A stretch of DNA of 64,000 nt from Terrisporobacter glycolicus ATCC 14880 = DSM 1288 (GTDB taxonomy: Bacteria; Bacillota; Clostridia; Peptostreptococcales; Peptostreptococcaceae): the NCBI RefSeq assembly GCF_036812735.1, contig NZ_CP117523.1:1860001-1924000 (forward strand), given 5' to 3'. The notes under the pieces are model-generated. The model worked only from the letters and a program-made list of their open reading frames with translations. It was not told the origin of the DNA and ran no database searches. Position 1 is the stretch's first letter, and the number at the start of each line of letters is the position of its first letter. Made by a program: the position numbers and the translations under genes. Of the stretch, positions 36,448-44,916 are shown in pieces.

Positions 36448-37173
36448 ATGGAGGAGAAATATTCTAAGTTTATAGGAGTAGGTAGTGAGGGGATAAAAAC
36501 TCTAAATTCATTTAAAAATAAATTAGAAAAAAACTTTAGTTTAGAAGAAATAAATCTAAATCAAGATGTGGATAAAGAATATGTTAGAGCTTTATTAGAT
36601 GGTATAGAAATTTTATTTATATCTTACAACAGTGAAGAAGCAAAGGTAAAAGATATAGTAAAAGCTATTTCTTTTATGGCAAATGAAAGAAGAGTAATTT
36701 GTATAGGCTTAGACAGTTCACTAAAAGAAAATAAAGATGAAATGGGTCTAGACAAAGAAATAAAAATAAATAAATACAATAGTGAAAAAGTGCAAGATTT
36801 AATGAACATAGTAGTAGAAGCTGTTGATGAAAATTTATTTTTAGCTATAGATTATACAGATTTAAAAGAAATATTTGCTAAAGACTCAGCTATATCTTAT
36901 TCTATAGAAGAATTCGAAAAAGAAGCAACTGTTGATGAAATAGCTAAACTACTTACAGAAGAGACTTATACCACTGTAGGGGAAGAGGTAAAAAAGAAAG
37001 CTTTAGTATTTTATGAAATGCCTCAAAACTTAATAGAAAATGAATTAATGTTTATAAATGACGTTAATATGAAAATAAATGAAGTATTAGGCAACACTTA
37101 TGATATTATGTTTTCATATAATGCTACTAACCAAAATAATGACAAAGTTAAAATATGTTTAATAAGTAAATAA
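36448..37173 (+). CDS. Divergent FtsZ-fold protein lacking the GTPase signature
   Basis: A 241-residue protein I read as a reduced FtsZ relative. KFIGVGSEGIKTLNSF (residues 7-22) aligns with the FtsZ start KVIGVGGGGNNAVN. ALLDGIEILFISYNSEEAK aligns with ALKGADMVFVTAGMGGGTG, but the tubulin/FtsZ GGGTGTG loop is absent. LFLAIDYTDLKEIF aligns with LINLDFADVKTIM, and KKALVFYEMPQNL...KICLIS aligns with the C-terminal domain through VTVIA. It is about 80 residues shorter than the FtsZ core. This is pattern matching, not a computed alignment. It likely cannot bind GTP normally and may act as an accessory or regulatory FtsZ-like factor. It follows queT; AAGGAGG precedes the ATG. Confidence 0.6.
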   Translation: MEEKYSKFIGVGSEGIKTLNSFKNKLEKNFSLEEINLNQDVDKEYVRALLDGIEILFISYNSEEAKVKDIVKAISFMANERRVICIGLDSSLKENKDEMGLDKEIKINKYNSEKVQDLMNIVVEAVDENLFLAIDYTDLKEIFAKDSAISYSIEEFEKEATVDEIAKLLTEETYTTVGEEVKKKALVFYEMPQNLIENELMFINDVNMKINEVLGNTYDIMFSYNATNQNNDKVKICLISK

Positions 37174-37201
37174 TATTGAAATTTTAAGTAGTATTAATAA
37201 G

Positions 37202-37234
37202 ATTGCAAGCAAATAAATTTGTTTGCAATTTTTA
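37202..37234 (+). terminator. Terminator of the FtsZ-like gene
   Basis: ATTGCAAGCAAAT pairs with ATTTGTTTGCAAT (one G-U), two-base loop, then T5. Confidence 0.92.
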
Positions 37235-37391
37235 TATTTTAATAAAATTTTATGACATTTAAATTAGTATAGTTGTATTAGAAAAAAATATTATATATTC
37301 TAGTTATAGACTTATTGACTAAAGTGATTATTTATTATAAGATTAGAATGTTGTGTTTTATAAATGACTATAAGAGAAAGGATTGATATAT

Positions 37392-39017
37392 ATGTTACAA
37401 GTTACTAATGTTGGACTTAGATTCGGAGATAAAGAATTATATAAAGATGTTAACTTAAAATTTACAAAAGGGAATTGCTACGGGATAATAGGAGCTAATG
37501 GTGCAGGAAAAACTACTTTCCTTAAAATATTATCTGGTGATATAGAGCCAAACACAGGATCTATAAGTATAACAGAAAAAGAAAGAATGTCTGTTTTAAG
37601 ACAGGACCACTTCAAATACGATGAAGAAACTGTTTTAGATGTTGTTATAATGGGACATGAAAGATTATACCAAATAATGAAAGAGAAAGATGCTTTATAT
37701 ATGAAAGAAGATTTCTCAGAAGAAGATGGTATAAAAGCTGCAGAACTTGAAGGAGAATTTGCTGAACTTGATGGATGGGATGCAGAAACAAATGCAGAAA
37801 AAATATTAATGGGTCTTGGAATAGACAAAGACCTACATTACAAGCAATTAAAAGAATTAGAAGGTGGAGAAAAAGTTAAGGTATTACTTGCTAAAGCCTT
37901 ATTTGGTAAGCCAGAAATATTATTACTAGATGAACCTACTAACCACTTAGACTTCCAATCTATAAACTGGTTAAACAACTTCATAATGGACTTAGAAGAT
38001 TCTATCGTAATAGTTGTATCACATGATAGACATTTCTTAAACCAAATATGTACAAATATAGTTGACGTTGACTTTGGTAAAATACAAATGTACGTAGGTA
38101 ACTACGATTTCTGGTATGAATCAAGTCAATTAGCATTACAATTACAAAAAGACCAAAATAAAAAGACTGAAGAAAAAATAGCTCAATTAAAAGAGTTCAT
38201 CGCAAGATTTAGCTCAAATGCTTCTAAAGCAAAACAAGCTACATCAAGAAAGAAACAATTAGATAAATTACAAGTTGAAGACATACAACCATCAAGAAGA
38301 AGATATCCATATGTTGGATTTACTCCAGAAAGAGAAATAGGAAACGAAGTTCTTGAAGTTGAAGGATTAACTAAAGCTGTTGATGGTGTTAAAGTATTAG
38401 ATAATGTATCTTTCAGACTTGATAAAGAAGATAAAGTTGCTTTTATGGGAGATGAAATAGCTATAACTACTTTATTCAATATATTAATGGGAGAAGACAG
38501 CGCAGATGCTGGTACATTCAAATGGGGTGTAACTACTTCTCAATCTTATCTTCCAAAGAACCACAATGAATTCTTTGAAGGATGCGAATATTCATTAGTT
38601 GATTGGTTAAGACAATTCTCAGAAGAAAAATCTGAATCATTCATAAGAGGATTCTTAGGTAGAATGTTATTTAGTGGTGAAGAAGCTTTAAAACAAGCCC
38701 ACGTCTTATCAGGAGGAGAAAAAGTTAGATGTATGTTATCTAAATTAATGCTTTCAAACTCAAATGTATTAGTTTTAGACGATCCAACTAACCACTTAGA
38801 CTTAGAGTCTATAACTTCTGTAAATAAAGGTTTAGAAAAATTCTCTGGAGTTATGTTATTCAGTTCTCATGACCACGAGATGATACAAACTCTTGCAAAT
38901 AGAATAATAGAAATTACTCCTGGTGGAATAATGGATAGAAAAACTACTTTAGAAGAGTATTTAGAAAATAAGGATATACAAAAACAATTAAAAGAAATGT
39001 ATGCTGTTGAAAGATAG
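37392..39017 (+). CDS. ABC-F family ATPase (YkpA/YbiT-like)
   Basis: A 541-residue soluble protein with two ABC domains and a linker, of the ABC-F group that acts on ribosomes. NBD1 has Walker A GANGAGKTT, signature LEGGEKVK and Walker B ILLLDEPTNHLD. NBD2 has no GKT/GKS in its P-loop position (VAFMGDEIAITTLF), the signature LSGGEKVR, and LVLDDPTNHLD with Asp in place of the catalytic Glu. The charged linker (about 240-300) is shorter than in antibiotic-resistance types. Start at 37392 (MLQVTNVGLRFG) rather than the upstream TTG. Probably a translation factor; resistance cannot be excluded. Confidence 0.92.
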   Translation: MLQVTNVGLRFGDKELYKDVNLKFTKGNCYGIIGANGAGKTTFLKILSGDIEPNTGSISITEKERMSVLRQDHFKYDEETVLDVVIMGHERLYQIMKEKDALYMKEDFSEEDGIKAAELEGEFAELDGWDAETNAEKILMGLGIDKDLHYKQLKELEGGEKVKVLLAKALFGKPEILLLDEPTNHLDFQSINWLNNFIMDLEDSIVIVVSHDRHFLNQICTNIVDVDFGKIQMYVGNYDFWYESSQLALQLQKDQNKKTEEKIAQLKEFIARFSSNASKAKQATSRKKQLDKLQVEDIQPSRRRYPYVGFTPEREIGNEVLEVEGLTKAVDGVKVLDNVSFRLDKEDKVAFMGDEIAITTLFNILMGEDSADAGTFKWGVTTSQSYLPKNHNEFFEGCEYSLVDWLRQFSEEKSESFIRGFLGRMLFSGEEALKQAHVLSGGEKVRCMLSKLMLSNSNVLVLDDPTNHLDLESITSVNKGLEKFSGVMLFSSHDHEMIQTLANRIIEITPGGIMDRKTTLEEYLENKDIQKQLKEMYAVER

Positions 39018-39026
39018 TTTTTAATG

Positions 39027-39067
39027 AAAAGAACAAACTATAACATATTGGTTTGTTCTTTTTTTTA
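39027..39067 (+). terminator. Terminator of the ABC-F gene
   Basis: AAAAGAACAAAC pairs with GTTTGTTCTTTT, followed by more T. Confidence 0.92.
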
Positions 39068-39404
39068 TAAAAAAAATGTTTTTTTTGAAAAAAAACTATC
39101 TAATTTATACAAATAAGTAAATGTCAATATATGTAAGATTATGAAAACGGATACAATTTGTATAATGTACTATAAGTGTTATATAAACTATATGTATTTA
39201 TAGAAAAATAAAATATATGAAGTCTAAATATAGAGACAATTGAATATTACAAAAAAATATAAACCCATAATGAAAATATTTTGAAAAATTAAAATTTATT
39301 CGCAATTTAAACATATTTCAATATATTTGCAAATTTAACAAATTATCTGTATACTTACTGGTAAATGTTAAATTTTTATAAATTTTAGAGGGGGAAACAT
39401 CTAA
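39068..39404. other. Long gene-free leader before the Gate-domain gene
   Basis: About 335 bases of AT-rich sequence. Only a weak promoter (TTGAAA at 39085, 17-base spacer, TACAAA at 39108) was found, which would give a leader of roughly 280 bases. No riboswitch core or short gene with a ribosome binding site was recognised. Confidence 0.4.
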
Positions 39405-40583
39405 ATGGAAGTTGTATCGAAAAATGAACTAAATCAAAAGAAAGTAAAAAATGTAAGCCTAGAAACTTTCGTATTCTTAGCTATATTAATAGGAGGATTT
39501 GGATATGTAGGTAGTATCATGGGTGCAGGAACTATGTTTAAAGTAATTATGGCCACTGCTCATGACTTACTTCTAAATACTGTATTCTTAATCATGTCTA
39601 TGGCAGTACTAGCAGGAGCTTTAAGTGCACTTTTATCTGAGTTTGGAGTTATATCTTTATTAAATAAGATATTTGCATTATTTATGAAACCTTTATATGG
39701 CATGCCAGGAGCTAGTATAGCGGGAGTTATTACTACTTACTTATCTGACAACCCAGCTATAATTGCGTTTGCAAAAGATAAGTCTTTCACAAAGTATTTT
39801 AAAGATTATCAAGTACCTGCATTATGTAATATAGGTACAGCATTTGGAATGGGTCTTATAGTTACAACGTTTATGATTTCACAAGGAAGTGAATTTGTTT
39901 TACCTGCACTTGTAGGTAACTTAGGTGCAATAGTAGGAAGTATTGTAAGTGTTAGAATAATGCTTCACTTTACAAAAAAATACTACAAATATGATGGAAC
40001 AAAAGATGCTTTACACAAAAGCGAAAAAATAGAAGAAGTACGTCAAGTTAGAGCAGGAAATGTATTCCAAAGATCATTAGAAGCAATGCTTGAAGGTGGA
40101 AAAAATGGTGTAGAACTTGGTATGGCAATAATTCCAGGAGTGTTAATTGTATGTACTTTAGTTATGATTTTAACATTTGGACCATCAACTGATCCAGAAA
40201 CAGGAAAAGCTATTTATACAGGAGTTGCTTATGAAGGTATAGGATTACTTCCTATGTTAGGAGATAAATTAAGCTTCATATTAGAACCTTTATTTGGATT
40301 TACTTCTCCAGAAGCTATAGCATTCCCTATAACATCTTTAGGTGCAGTTGGGGCAGCAATGAGTTTAGTTCCTAAATTTATAACTGATGGTATAGTAACA
40401 CCAAATGATATTGCAGTATTTACAGCAATGGGAATGTGTTGGAGTGGATATTTAAGTACACATGTTGGTATGATGGATGCATTAGATGCAAGACCTTTAA
40501 CAGGAAAAGCAATTCTTTCACATACGATAGGTGGGCTTTGCGCAGGTATGTCAGCACACTTTATATTTATGCTTCTTGCTTAG
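39405..40583 (+). CDS. Nucleoside-recognition (Gate) domain membrane transporter
   Basis: A 392-residue membrane protein with about nine to ten helices and two Gate (nucleoside recognition) type repeats. One contains ITTYLSDNPAIIAFAKD (about residues 108-124), the other AFPITSLGAVGAAMSLVPKF and a later MCWSGYLSTHVGMMDAL. Such proteins transport nucleosides, amino acids or organic acids; the substrate here is not evident. It heads a neighbourhood with a TSUP exporter, an ornithine-cyclodeaminase-like protein, a tautomerase and a dehydratase, so it may import their substrate. GAGGGGGAAA precedes the ATG. Confidence 0.75.
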   Translation: MEVVSKNELNQKKVKNVSLETFVFLAILIGGFGYVGSIMGAGTMFKVIMATAHDLLLNTVFLIMSMAVLAGALSALLSEFGVISLLNKIFALFMKPLYGMPGASIAGVITTYLSDNPAIIAFAKDKSFTKYFKDYQVPALCNIGTAFGMGLIVTTFMISQGSEFVLPALVGNLGAIVGSIVSVRIMLHFTKKYYKYDGTKDALHKSEKIEEVRQVRAGNVFQRSLEAMLEGGKNGVELGMAIIPGVLIVCTLVMILTFGPSTDPETGKAIYTGVAYEGIGLLPMLGDKLSFILEPLFGFTSPEAIAFPITSLGAVGAAMSLVPKFITDGIVTPNDIAVFTAMGMCWSGYLSTHVGMMDALDARPLTGKAILSHTIGGLCAGMSAHFIFMLLA

Positions 40584-40611
40584 TAATAAATATTAAAAAT
40601 TAATATAAATC

Positions 40612-40649
40612 AAAAGCTGACTTCTAAAAAATTAGAAGTCAGCTTTTAA
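40612..40649. terminator. Terminator between the Gate-domain and TSUP genes
   Basis: A perfect 16-bp inverted repeat (40612-40627 and 40632-40647), usable in both directions. Confidence 0.9.
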
Positions 40650-40700
40650 TTTATATATTTAAAGATAATATTAATTTAGACCTATAAAAAATTAACTTTT

Positions 40701-41588
40701 TCATGCTTTATCCTTAATAGAGTTTTTTCTTACTTTTAAAACAGTTTTGGCAAAATTTAACGACATATAAACTAATACTAAAGATACAATCCAAGTAAGA
40801 ATAGTGGTAGACATTGATTTTACAAAGAAGTAAGCAATAAGCACTCCTATGACACCTGTTAATGAAGCTATAGCTGCAGCAGGTCTATTATACTTACCTG
40901 TCTTTACAAACTGAATGCTAGCAGGAGGCATTAAAAATGCACAAGATCCCATCATAATTGGAAAAGCAGCAGTAATATCCATTCCAAGTAAAGCAACTAA
41001 GGCCATACATGGAGCATAAAGACCTACACCTACAGTCATAAGTGCACCTAAAATAAAATTGACTACTATACCTATTATTAATTTAGAACCAGTTAGAGTA
41101 GTAGCAGTTTCAACGATTGCAAATGGACCCACACCAAGTGATCTTGTTATTAGAAGTATTGCTACGAATAATAAAGTGACGGATAGAATTGATCTTAAAG
41201 TGTTTATTGGTAGTTTAGTTACAACAGTAGCACCTAAAGTGGCACCAATAATTGAAGCGATTAACATTGAAATTAAAGTTATAGGGTCTACTTCTACTAT
41301 ATTTAGAAAAAGAATGAATTCAGCAGCAACAGGAACAGCAAAAATAACATTACCATTTCCAGGAAGTTCTTCACCAGGACTAAGTTTTGTGAACTTGAAA
41401 AATGCCATTTGAGTTGCATTACTTCCCACACCTAAAGTATCAAGAAAGTTTAATACAGCCCCCATTATTCCATAAATAACAAGGTGTCCTTTTTTAAAAT
41501 CTTCTTTATGATTTATGCAATCCTTAATTAAATAGAATATGAATATACCACACCATACTACGATGGCTACACGTAGAAATAAAACCAT
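40701..41588 (-). CDS. TSUP family permease (TauE/SafE)
   Basis: A 295-residue sulfite exporter TauE/SafE (TSUP) family protein with about eight helices. Recognisable are LNFLDTLGVGSNATQMAFFK (about residues 46-65) in the first repeat, and GALMTVGVGLYAPCMALVALLGM in the second, each with the family G-x-G and P motifs. Family members move sulfite, organosulfonates or other small acids. It is divergent from the ornithine-cyclodeaminase operon, and the shared intergenic region contains related sequence motifs. Direction and cargo are unknown. Confidence 0.85.
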   Translation of the reverse strand: MVLFLRVAIVVWCGIFIFYLIKDCINHKEDFKKGHLVIYGIMGAVLNFLDTLGVGSNATQMAFFKFTKLSPGEELPGNGNVIFAVPVAAEFILFLNIVEVDPITLISMLIASIIGATLGATVVTKLPINTLRSILSVTLLFVAILLITRSLGVGPFAIVETATTLTGSKLIIGIVVNFILGALMTVGVGLYAPCMALVALLGMDITAAFPIMMGSCAFLMPPASIQFVKTGKYNRPAAAIASLTGVIGVLIAYFFVKSMSTTILTWIVSLVLVYMSLNFAKTVLKVRKNSIKDKA

Positions 41589-41635
41589 AGATTTATCCTC
41601 CTAAAATTAGTTTAAGGAGCTACAAATTAGGAGTA

Positions 41636-41656
41636 GTAGTAACTTTTGGTAACTAC
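41636..41656 (-). promoter_or_regulatory. Imperfect palindrome upstream of the TSUP gene
   Basis: GTAGTAAC-TTTTG-GTAACTAC (7 of 8 positions symmetric). Its AGTTACTA half-site recurs at 41802-41809 on the opposite side of the intergenic region, so it may be an operator shared by both promoters. Confidence 0.45.
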
Positions 41657-41665
41657 ATGATATCT

Positions 41666-41710
41666 TTTTTATATTTTTATTTTTTATATTTTTATTTTTT
41701 ATATTTTTAT
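41666..41710. repeat. 15-bp tandem repeat, three copies
   Basis: Three exact consecutive copies of a T-rich 15-base unit (TTTTTATATTTTTAT) lie between the TSUP gene and the ornithine-cyclodeaminase promoter. A minus-strand TTGACA sits at its right end (41715-41710). Confidence 0.85.
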
Positions 41711-41772
41711 GTCAATAAAAACAGAGTAAAATAATAAAAATTAAAATAAAATAGAAAATTTTACTAATTGTA

Positions 41773-41821
41773 TTGACAAAATAATAACAACTAAATACAA
41801 TAGTTACTAAAGGGAGCTACT
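41773..41821 (+). promoter_or_regulatory. Promoter and repeat motif of the cyclodeaminase operon
   Basis: TTGACA (41773-41778), 17-base spacer, TACAAT (41796-41801). The direct repeat AGTTACT (41802-41808) and AGCTACT (41815-41821) covers the predicted start, a likely operator position for the TrmB-type regulator encoded downstream. Confidence 0.65.
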
Positions 41822-41857
41822 AAAAGGAGTTTTAAAAATAAAAAGTGGAGGTATGAG

Positions 41858-42844
41858 ATGTTATTATTATCAAGAAAAGACATAAAGAAAGTGTTTACTA
41901 TGAAAGATGCCATAGAAACTAACAAGGAATGTTTTAAATTATTTTCAGAAGGTAAAAGTGAGGTGCCTTTAAGAACTACTATACAAGCACCAAATCATAA
42001 TGGAGTGTTTTTATTTATGCCATCTTATGTTGAGGAATTAGATGCAGCAGGATTGAAAGTAGTTAATATATTCCCTGAAAATGTTAAGGAAAATTTACCT
42101 ACAGCTCCAGCACAGGTATTATTAATAGATGGAAAAACTGGAATAGTTACTGCAATATTAGATGGAACATATGTTACACAATTACGTACAGGCGCATCTT
42201 CAGGAGCAGCATTTGATTTATTTGCAATAAAGGATGCTAAAATAGGTGCTTTGATAGGAACTGGTGGTCAGGCAGCTACTCAATTAGAGGCTATGATGGT
42301 TGCTAGAGAATTAGATGAAGTCAGAGTATTTGATTTAGATGAAAACAGAAGACAGGTATTTGTAAGCAAAATGCAAGAAGAGCTTAAGTGTTATGGTACT
42401 AAAATAGTAGAAGCTACATCTTCAGATAATGCAATAGAAAATGCAGATATAATAGTTACAGTAACACCTTCAACTAAGCCTGTATTTGATGGAACAAAAG
42501 TTAAAAAGGGTGCAACAGTAAGTTGTGTAGGAGCATATCAACATCATATGCAAGAAATGGATCCTGCTATATTACCAAGAGCTTCAAAAATATACTTTGA
42601 TTCAGAAGAAGCAGTTTTATCAGAAGCTGGAGATATATTAATACCTTTAGAAGAAGGGATAATAACAAAAGACGATTTTACAGGTGATATAGGAGATGTG
42701 TTGCTTGGTAAAGTTGTTGGACGTGAAAATGATGAGGAAATTATTGTCTATGAAAACGTTGGCATAGGCGTTTTAGATTTGATGACAGCAAGAGCTATAT
42801 ATTTAAAAGCTGTAGAATCTAAAGTTGGAACTAATTGGGAATAA
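41858..42844 (+). CDS. Ornithine cyclodeaminase / mu-crystallin family protein
   Basis: A 328-residue NAD(P)-dependent enzyme of the ornithine cyclodeaminase/mu-crystallin family. The substrate-side N domain includes VPLRTTIQAPNHNGVFLFMP and the conserved Lys in GLKVVNIFPEN. The Rossmann loop is ALIGTGGQAATQLEAM (about residues 130-145). Relatives include ornithine cyclodeaminase, alanine dehydrogenase and ketimine reductases, so the reaction is uncertain. Its operon partners (tautomerase and IlvD/Edd dehydratase) point to a keto- or imino-acid pathway rather than ornithine degradation. AGGTATGAG precedes the ATG. Confidence 0.85.
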   Translation: MLLLSRKDIKKVFTMKDAIETNKECFKLFSEGKSEVPLRTTIQAPNHNGVFLFMPSYVEELDAAGLKVVNIFPENVKENLPTAPAQVLLIDGKTGIVTAILDGTYVTQLRTGASSGAAFDLFAIKDAKIGALIGTGGQAATQLEAMMVARELDEVRVFDLDENRRQVFVSKMQEELKCYGTKIVEATSSDNAIENADIIVTVTPSTKPVFDGTKVKKGATVSCVGAYQHHMQEMDPAILPRASKIYFDSEEAVLSEAGDILIPLEEGIITKDDFTGDIGDVLLGKVVGRENDEEIIVYENVGIGVLDLMTARAIYLKAVESKVGTNWE

Positions 42845-42869
42845 AAAATTATAATAGGGGGAATTAAAC

Positions 42870-43082
42870 ATGCCACATATTAATATTAAAATGTATCCAG
42901 GTAGAAGTGAAGAAGTAAAAGCTAAATTAGCTAAACATACTAAAGAATTTATGGTTAAGGAACTAGAAATGGATGAAAAGTTTATTTCTATTTCTGTTGA
43001 AGAAATAGATAAAGAAAATTGGCAATCTGAAGTCATGGATAAAATCAAAGATGAAGAATTATATGAAAGACCAAATTTCTAG
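42870..43082 (+). CDS. 4-Oxalocrotonate tautomerase family protein
   Basis: A 70-residue tautomerase. Pro2, which becomes the N-terminal catalytic base after Met removal, is present (MPHINIKMYPGR), followed by the helix EEVKAKLAKHTKEFMVKELE and the strand FISISVEEI. Length and layout suit the PptA/short tautomerase class. Such enzymes interconvert enol and keto acids. It lies between an ornithine-cyclodeaminase-like gene and a dehydratase gene, with the next start only 10 bases away, so it probably handles an enol intermediate of that pathway. Confidence 0.88.
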   Translation: MPHINIKMYPGRSEEVKAKLAKHTKEFMVKELEMDEKFISISVEEIDKENWQSEVMDKIKDEELYERPNF

Positions 43083-43092
43083 GAGGGGTAAA

Positions 43093-44739
43093 ATGAGCAA
43101 AAGTTACTGGAATGGAAAAGATGCTGCACATAGAAGAGTTATGATGAAAGCAGCTGGTTATTCAGATGAGGATATAAAAAACAAACCACATATAGGTGTA
43201 GCAAATTCATTTATGGAGGGTTCTCCTGGAACTGCACATTTAAGACAAGTTACTGAAATGGTAAAACAAGGAATATGGGCAGCTGGTGGTGTTCCTGTGG
43301 AATTTGGAATACCTGCTACTTGTGGCAATATTGCAAATGGAGCAGAAGAATTAAAATATGAACAAGTAGGAAGAGATATAGTTGCTATGTCTGTTGAATT
43401 TGTTACAAAAGTTCATAATTTTGATGGTTTGGTTATGGTTGCATCATGTGACAATATAATAGCAGGTTGTTATTTAGCAGCTGCAAGAGTTGACATTCCT
43501 TCCCTTGTTGTAACTGGAGGTTCAATGCAAGCTGGACAATATAAAGGAAATACAGTTGTGGAAGCTGATTTAGATGCAGCAAGATTTTCTGGAGCAGGAG
43601 AAGATGAATTAGATTATATGGAAGGTTGTGTATGTCCAACATGTGGAGCTTGTCCATCAATGGGTACAGCAAACACAATGCAAATGCTTGGGGAAATATT
43701 CAACTTAGTATTACCTGGTACATCAACAGTTCCAGCATCAGATTCAACAAGAATGAGAGAAGCTCGTATTGCAGGAAAATATGCAGTGGAATTAACTAAA
43801 TCAGGAAGAAAACCTTCAGATGTAATAACAAAAGAAGTTCTTTTAAACTCTATAATGTTCGATATGGCAGTAGCGGGTTCTACAAATGCAGTTCTTCATA
43901 TTTTAGCAATGTCATATGAATTAGGCCTTGGTGTTACAATTGAAGATTTTGAAAAATATGCAAATGAAATACCTTGTATAAATGCAGTTATACCAAGTGG
44001 ACCATATACAGTTGTAGACTTCCACTATGCAGGTGGAGTACCAAATGTTATGAAAATGTTAGAGAGCAAATTATTCTTAGATGCTCCAATGATAACAGGA
44101 AAAACATGGGGTGAATATTTAGAAGTTATAACAGCAAGTGAAAATGAAGTTATTCATTCATTAGAGAAACCTTTATTCACTGAGCCTGGATTAAAAATAT
44201 TAAAAGGTAACTTATCTCCTAAAGGAGCTATAGTTAGACCAACAGCTGTTCCTGAAGAAGTTAAATATATGAAGGGTAAAGCTAAGGTTTATGAAACAGA
44301 TAGAGATGCATTTAATGCAATAATGGCAGGAGAAATAGTACCTGGAGATATAATAGTAATAAGATATGAAGGGTGTAAAGGTGCACCTGGTATGAAGGAA
44401 TTAATGCTAAGTATAGATGCATTAATAGGACTTGGATTACATAAGAGTGTTGGACTAATATCGGATGCAAGATTTTCCGGATTTAACTTTGGAGCTATTG
44501 TTGGTCACGTTTCTCCAGAAGCTTATGATGGTGGAGTTATAGCTGTTGTAGAAAACGATGATGAAATAGTTATAGATATACCTAATGGGGAAGTTTCTTT
44601 ATTAGTTGATGATGAAGTGATAAAGAATAGATTAGACAAATGGGTACAACCACCACTTAAAGAAGCTAAGGGATGCTTAAATATATTTGCTAAAAACTGT
44701 AGACCAGCAGAAGAAGGTGGAGCAATGCAACCTTGGTAA
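43093..44739 (+). CDS. IlvD/Edd family dehydratase
   Basis: A 548-residue iron-sulfur dehydratase of the dihydroxy-acid/phosphogluconate dehydratase family. Cluster cysteines are in VASCDNIIAGC (about residues 112-122) and CVCPTCGACPSMGTANTM (about 179-196); the C-terminal half has the family ARFSGF and GHVSPEA motifs. The motif SCDNIIAG differs from the SCDK...PG of true IlvD, so a sugar-acid or other dihydroxy-acid substrate is more likely than valine synthesis. No ilv genes are nearby. Start at 43093 fits AGGAGGGGTAA. Last enzyme of the three-gene operon. Confidence 0.85.
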   Translation: MSKSYWNGKDAAHRRVMMKAAGYSDEDIKNKPHIGVANSFMEGSPGTAHLRQVTEMVKQGIWAAGGVPVEFGIPATCGNIANGAEELKYEQVGRDIVAMSVEFVTKVHNFDGLVMVASCDNIIAGCYLAAARVDIPSLVVTGGSMQAGQYKGNTVVEADLDAARFSGAGEDELDYMEGCVCPTCGACPSMGTANTMQMLGEIFNLVLPGTSTVPASDSTRMREARIAGKYAVELTKSGRKPSDVITKEVLLNSIMFDMAVAGSTNAVLHILAMSYELGLGVTIEDFEKYANEIPCINAVIPSGPYTVVDFHYAGGVPNVMKMLESKLFLDAPMITGKTWGEYLEVITASENEVIHSLEKPLFTEPGLKILKGNLSPKGAIVRPTAVPEEVKYMKGKAKVYETDRDAFNAIMAGEIVPGDIIVIRYEGCKGAPGMKELMLSIDALIGLGLHKSVGLISDARFSGFNFGAIVGHVSPEAYDGGVIAVVENDDEIVIDIPNGEVSLLVDDEVIKNRLDKWVQPPLKEAKGCLNIFAKNCRPAEEGGAMQPW

Positions 44740-44758
44740 TATTATAATTGTAAGTATG

Positions 44759-44789
44759 AAGTGCAAAGGATTTTCCTTTGCGCTTTTTG
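44759..44789 (+). terminator. Terminator of the dehydratase operon
   Basis: AAGTGCAAAGGA pairs with TCCTTTGCGCTT (one G-U), then T. Confidence 0.85.
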
Positions 44790-44916
44790 ATGAATATAGA
44801 CTGTTGAGTGTATGGATATGGTTAAGATTTACAATTAAATATGTTTATGATAAAATACGAACTATCGAAAACATAGAAGTGAAATTTTTATAATATTAAT
44901 ATAGAAGGGATTTACA

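Noticed and set aside
41666-41710. CRISPR-like repeats
   Set aside because: The three units are contiguous with no spacers and are low-complexity A/T sequence.
44687-44893. Open frame overlapping the dehydratase gene end
   Set aside because: It overlaps the conserved C terminus, runs through the terminator and has no ribosome site.
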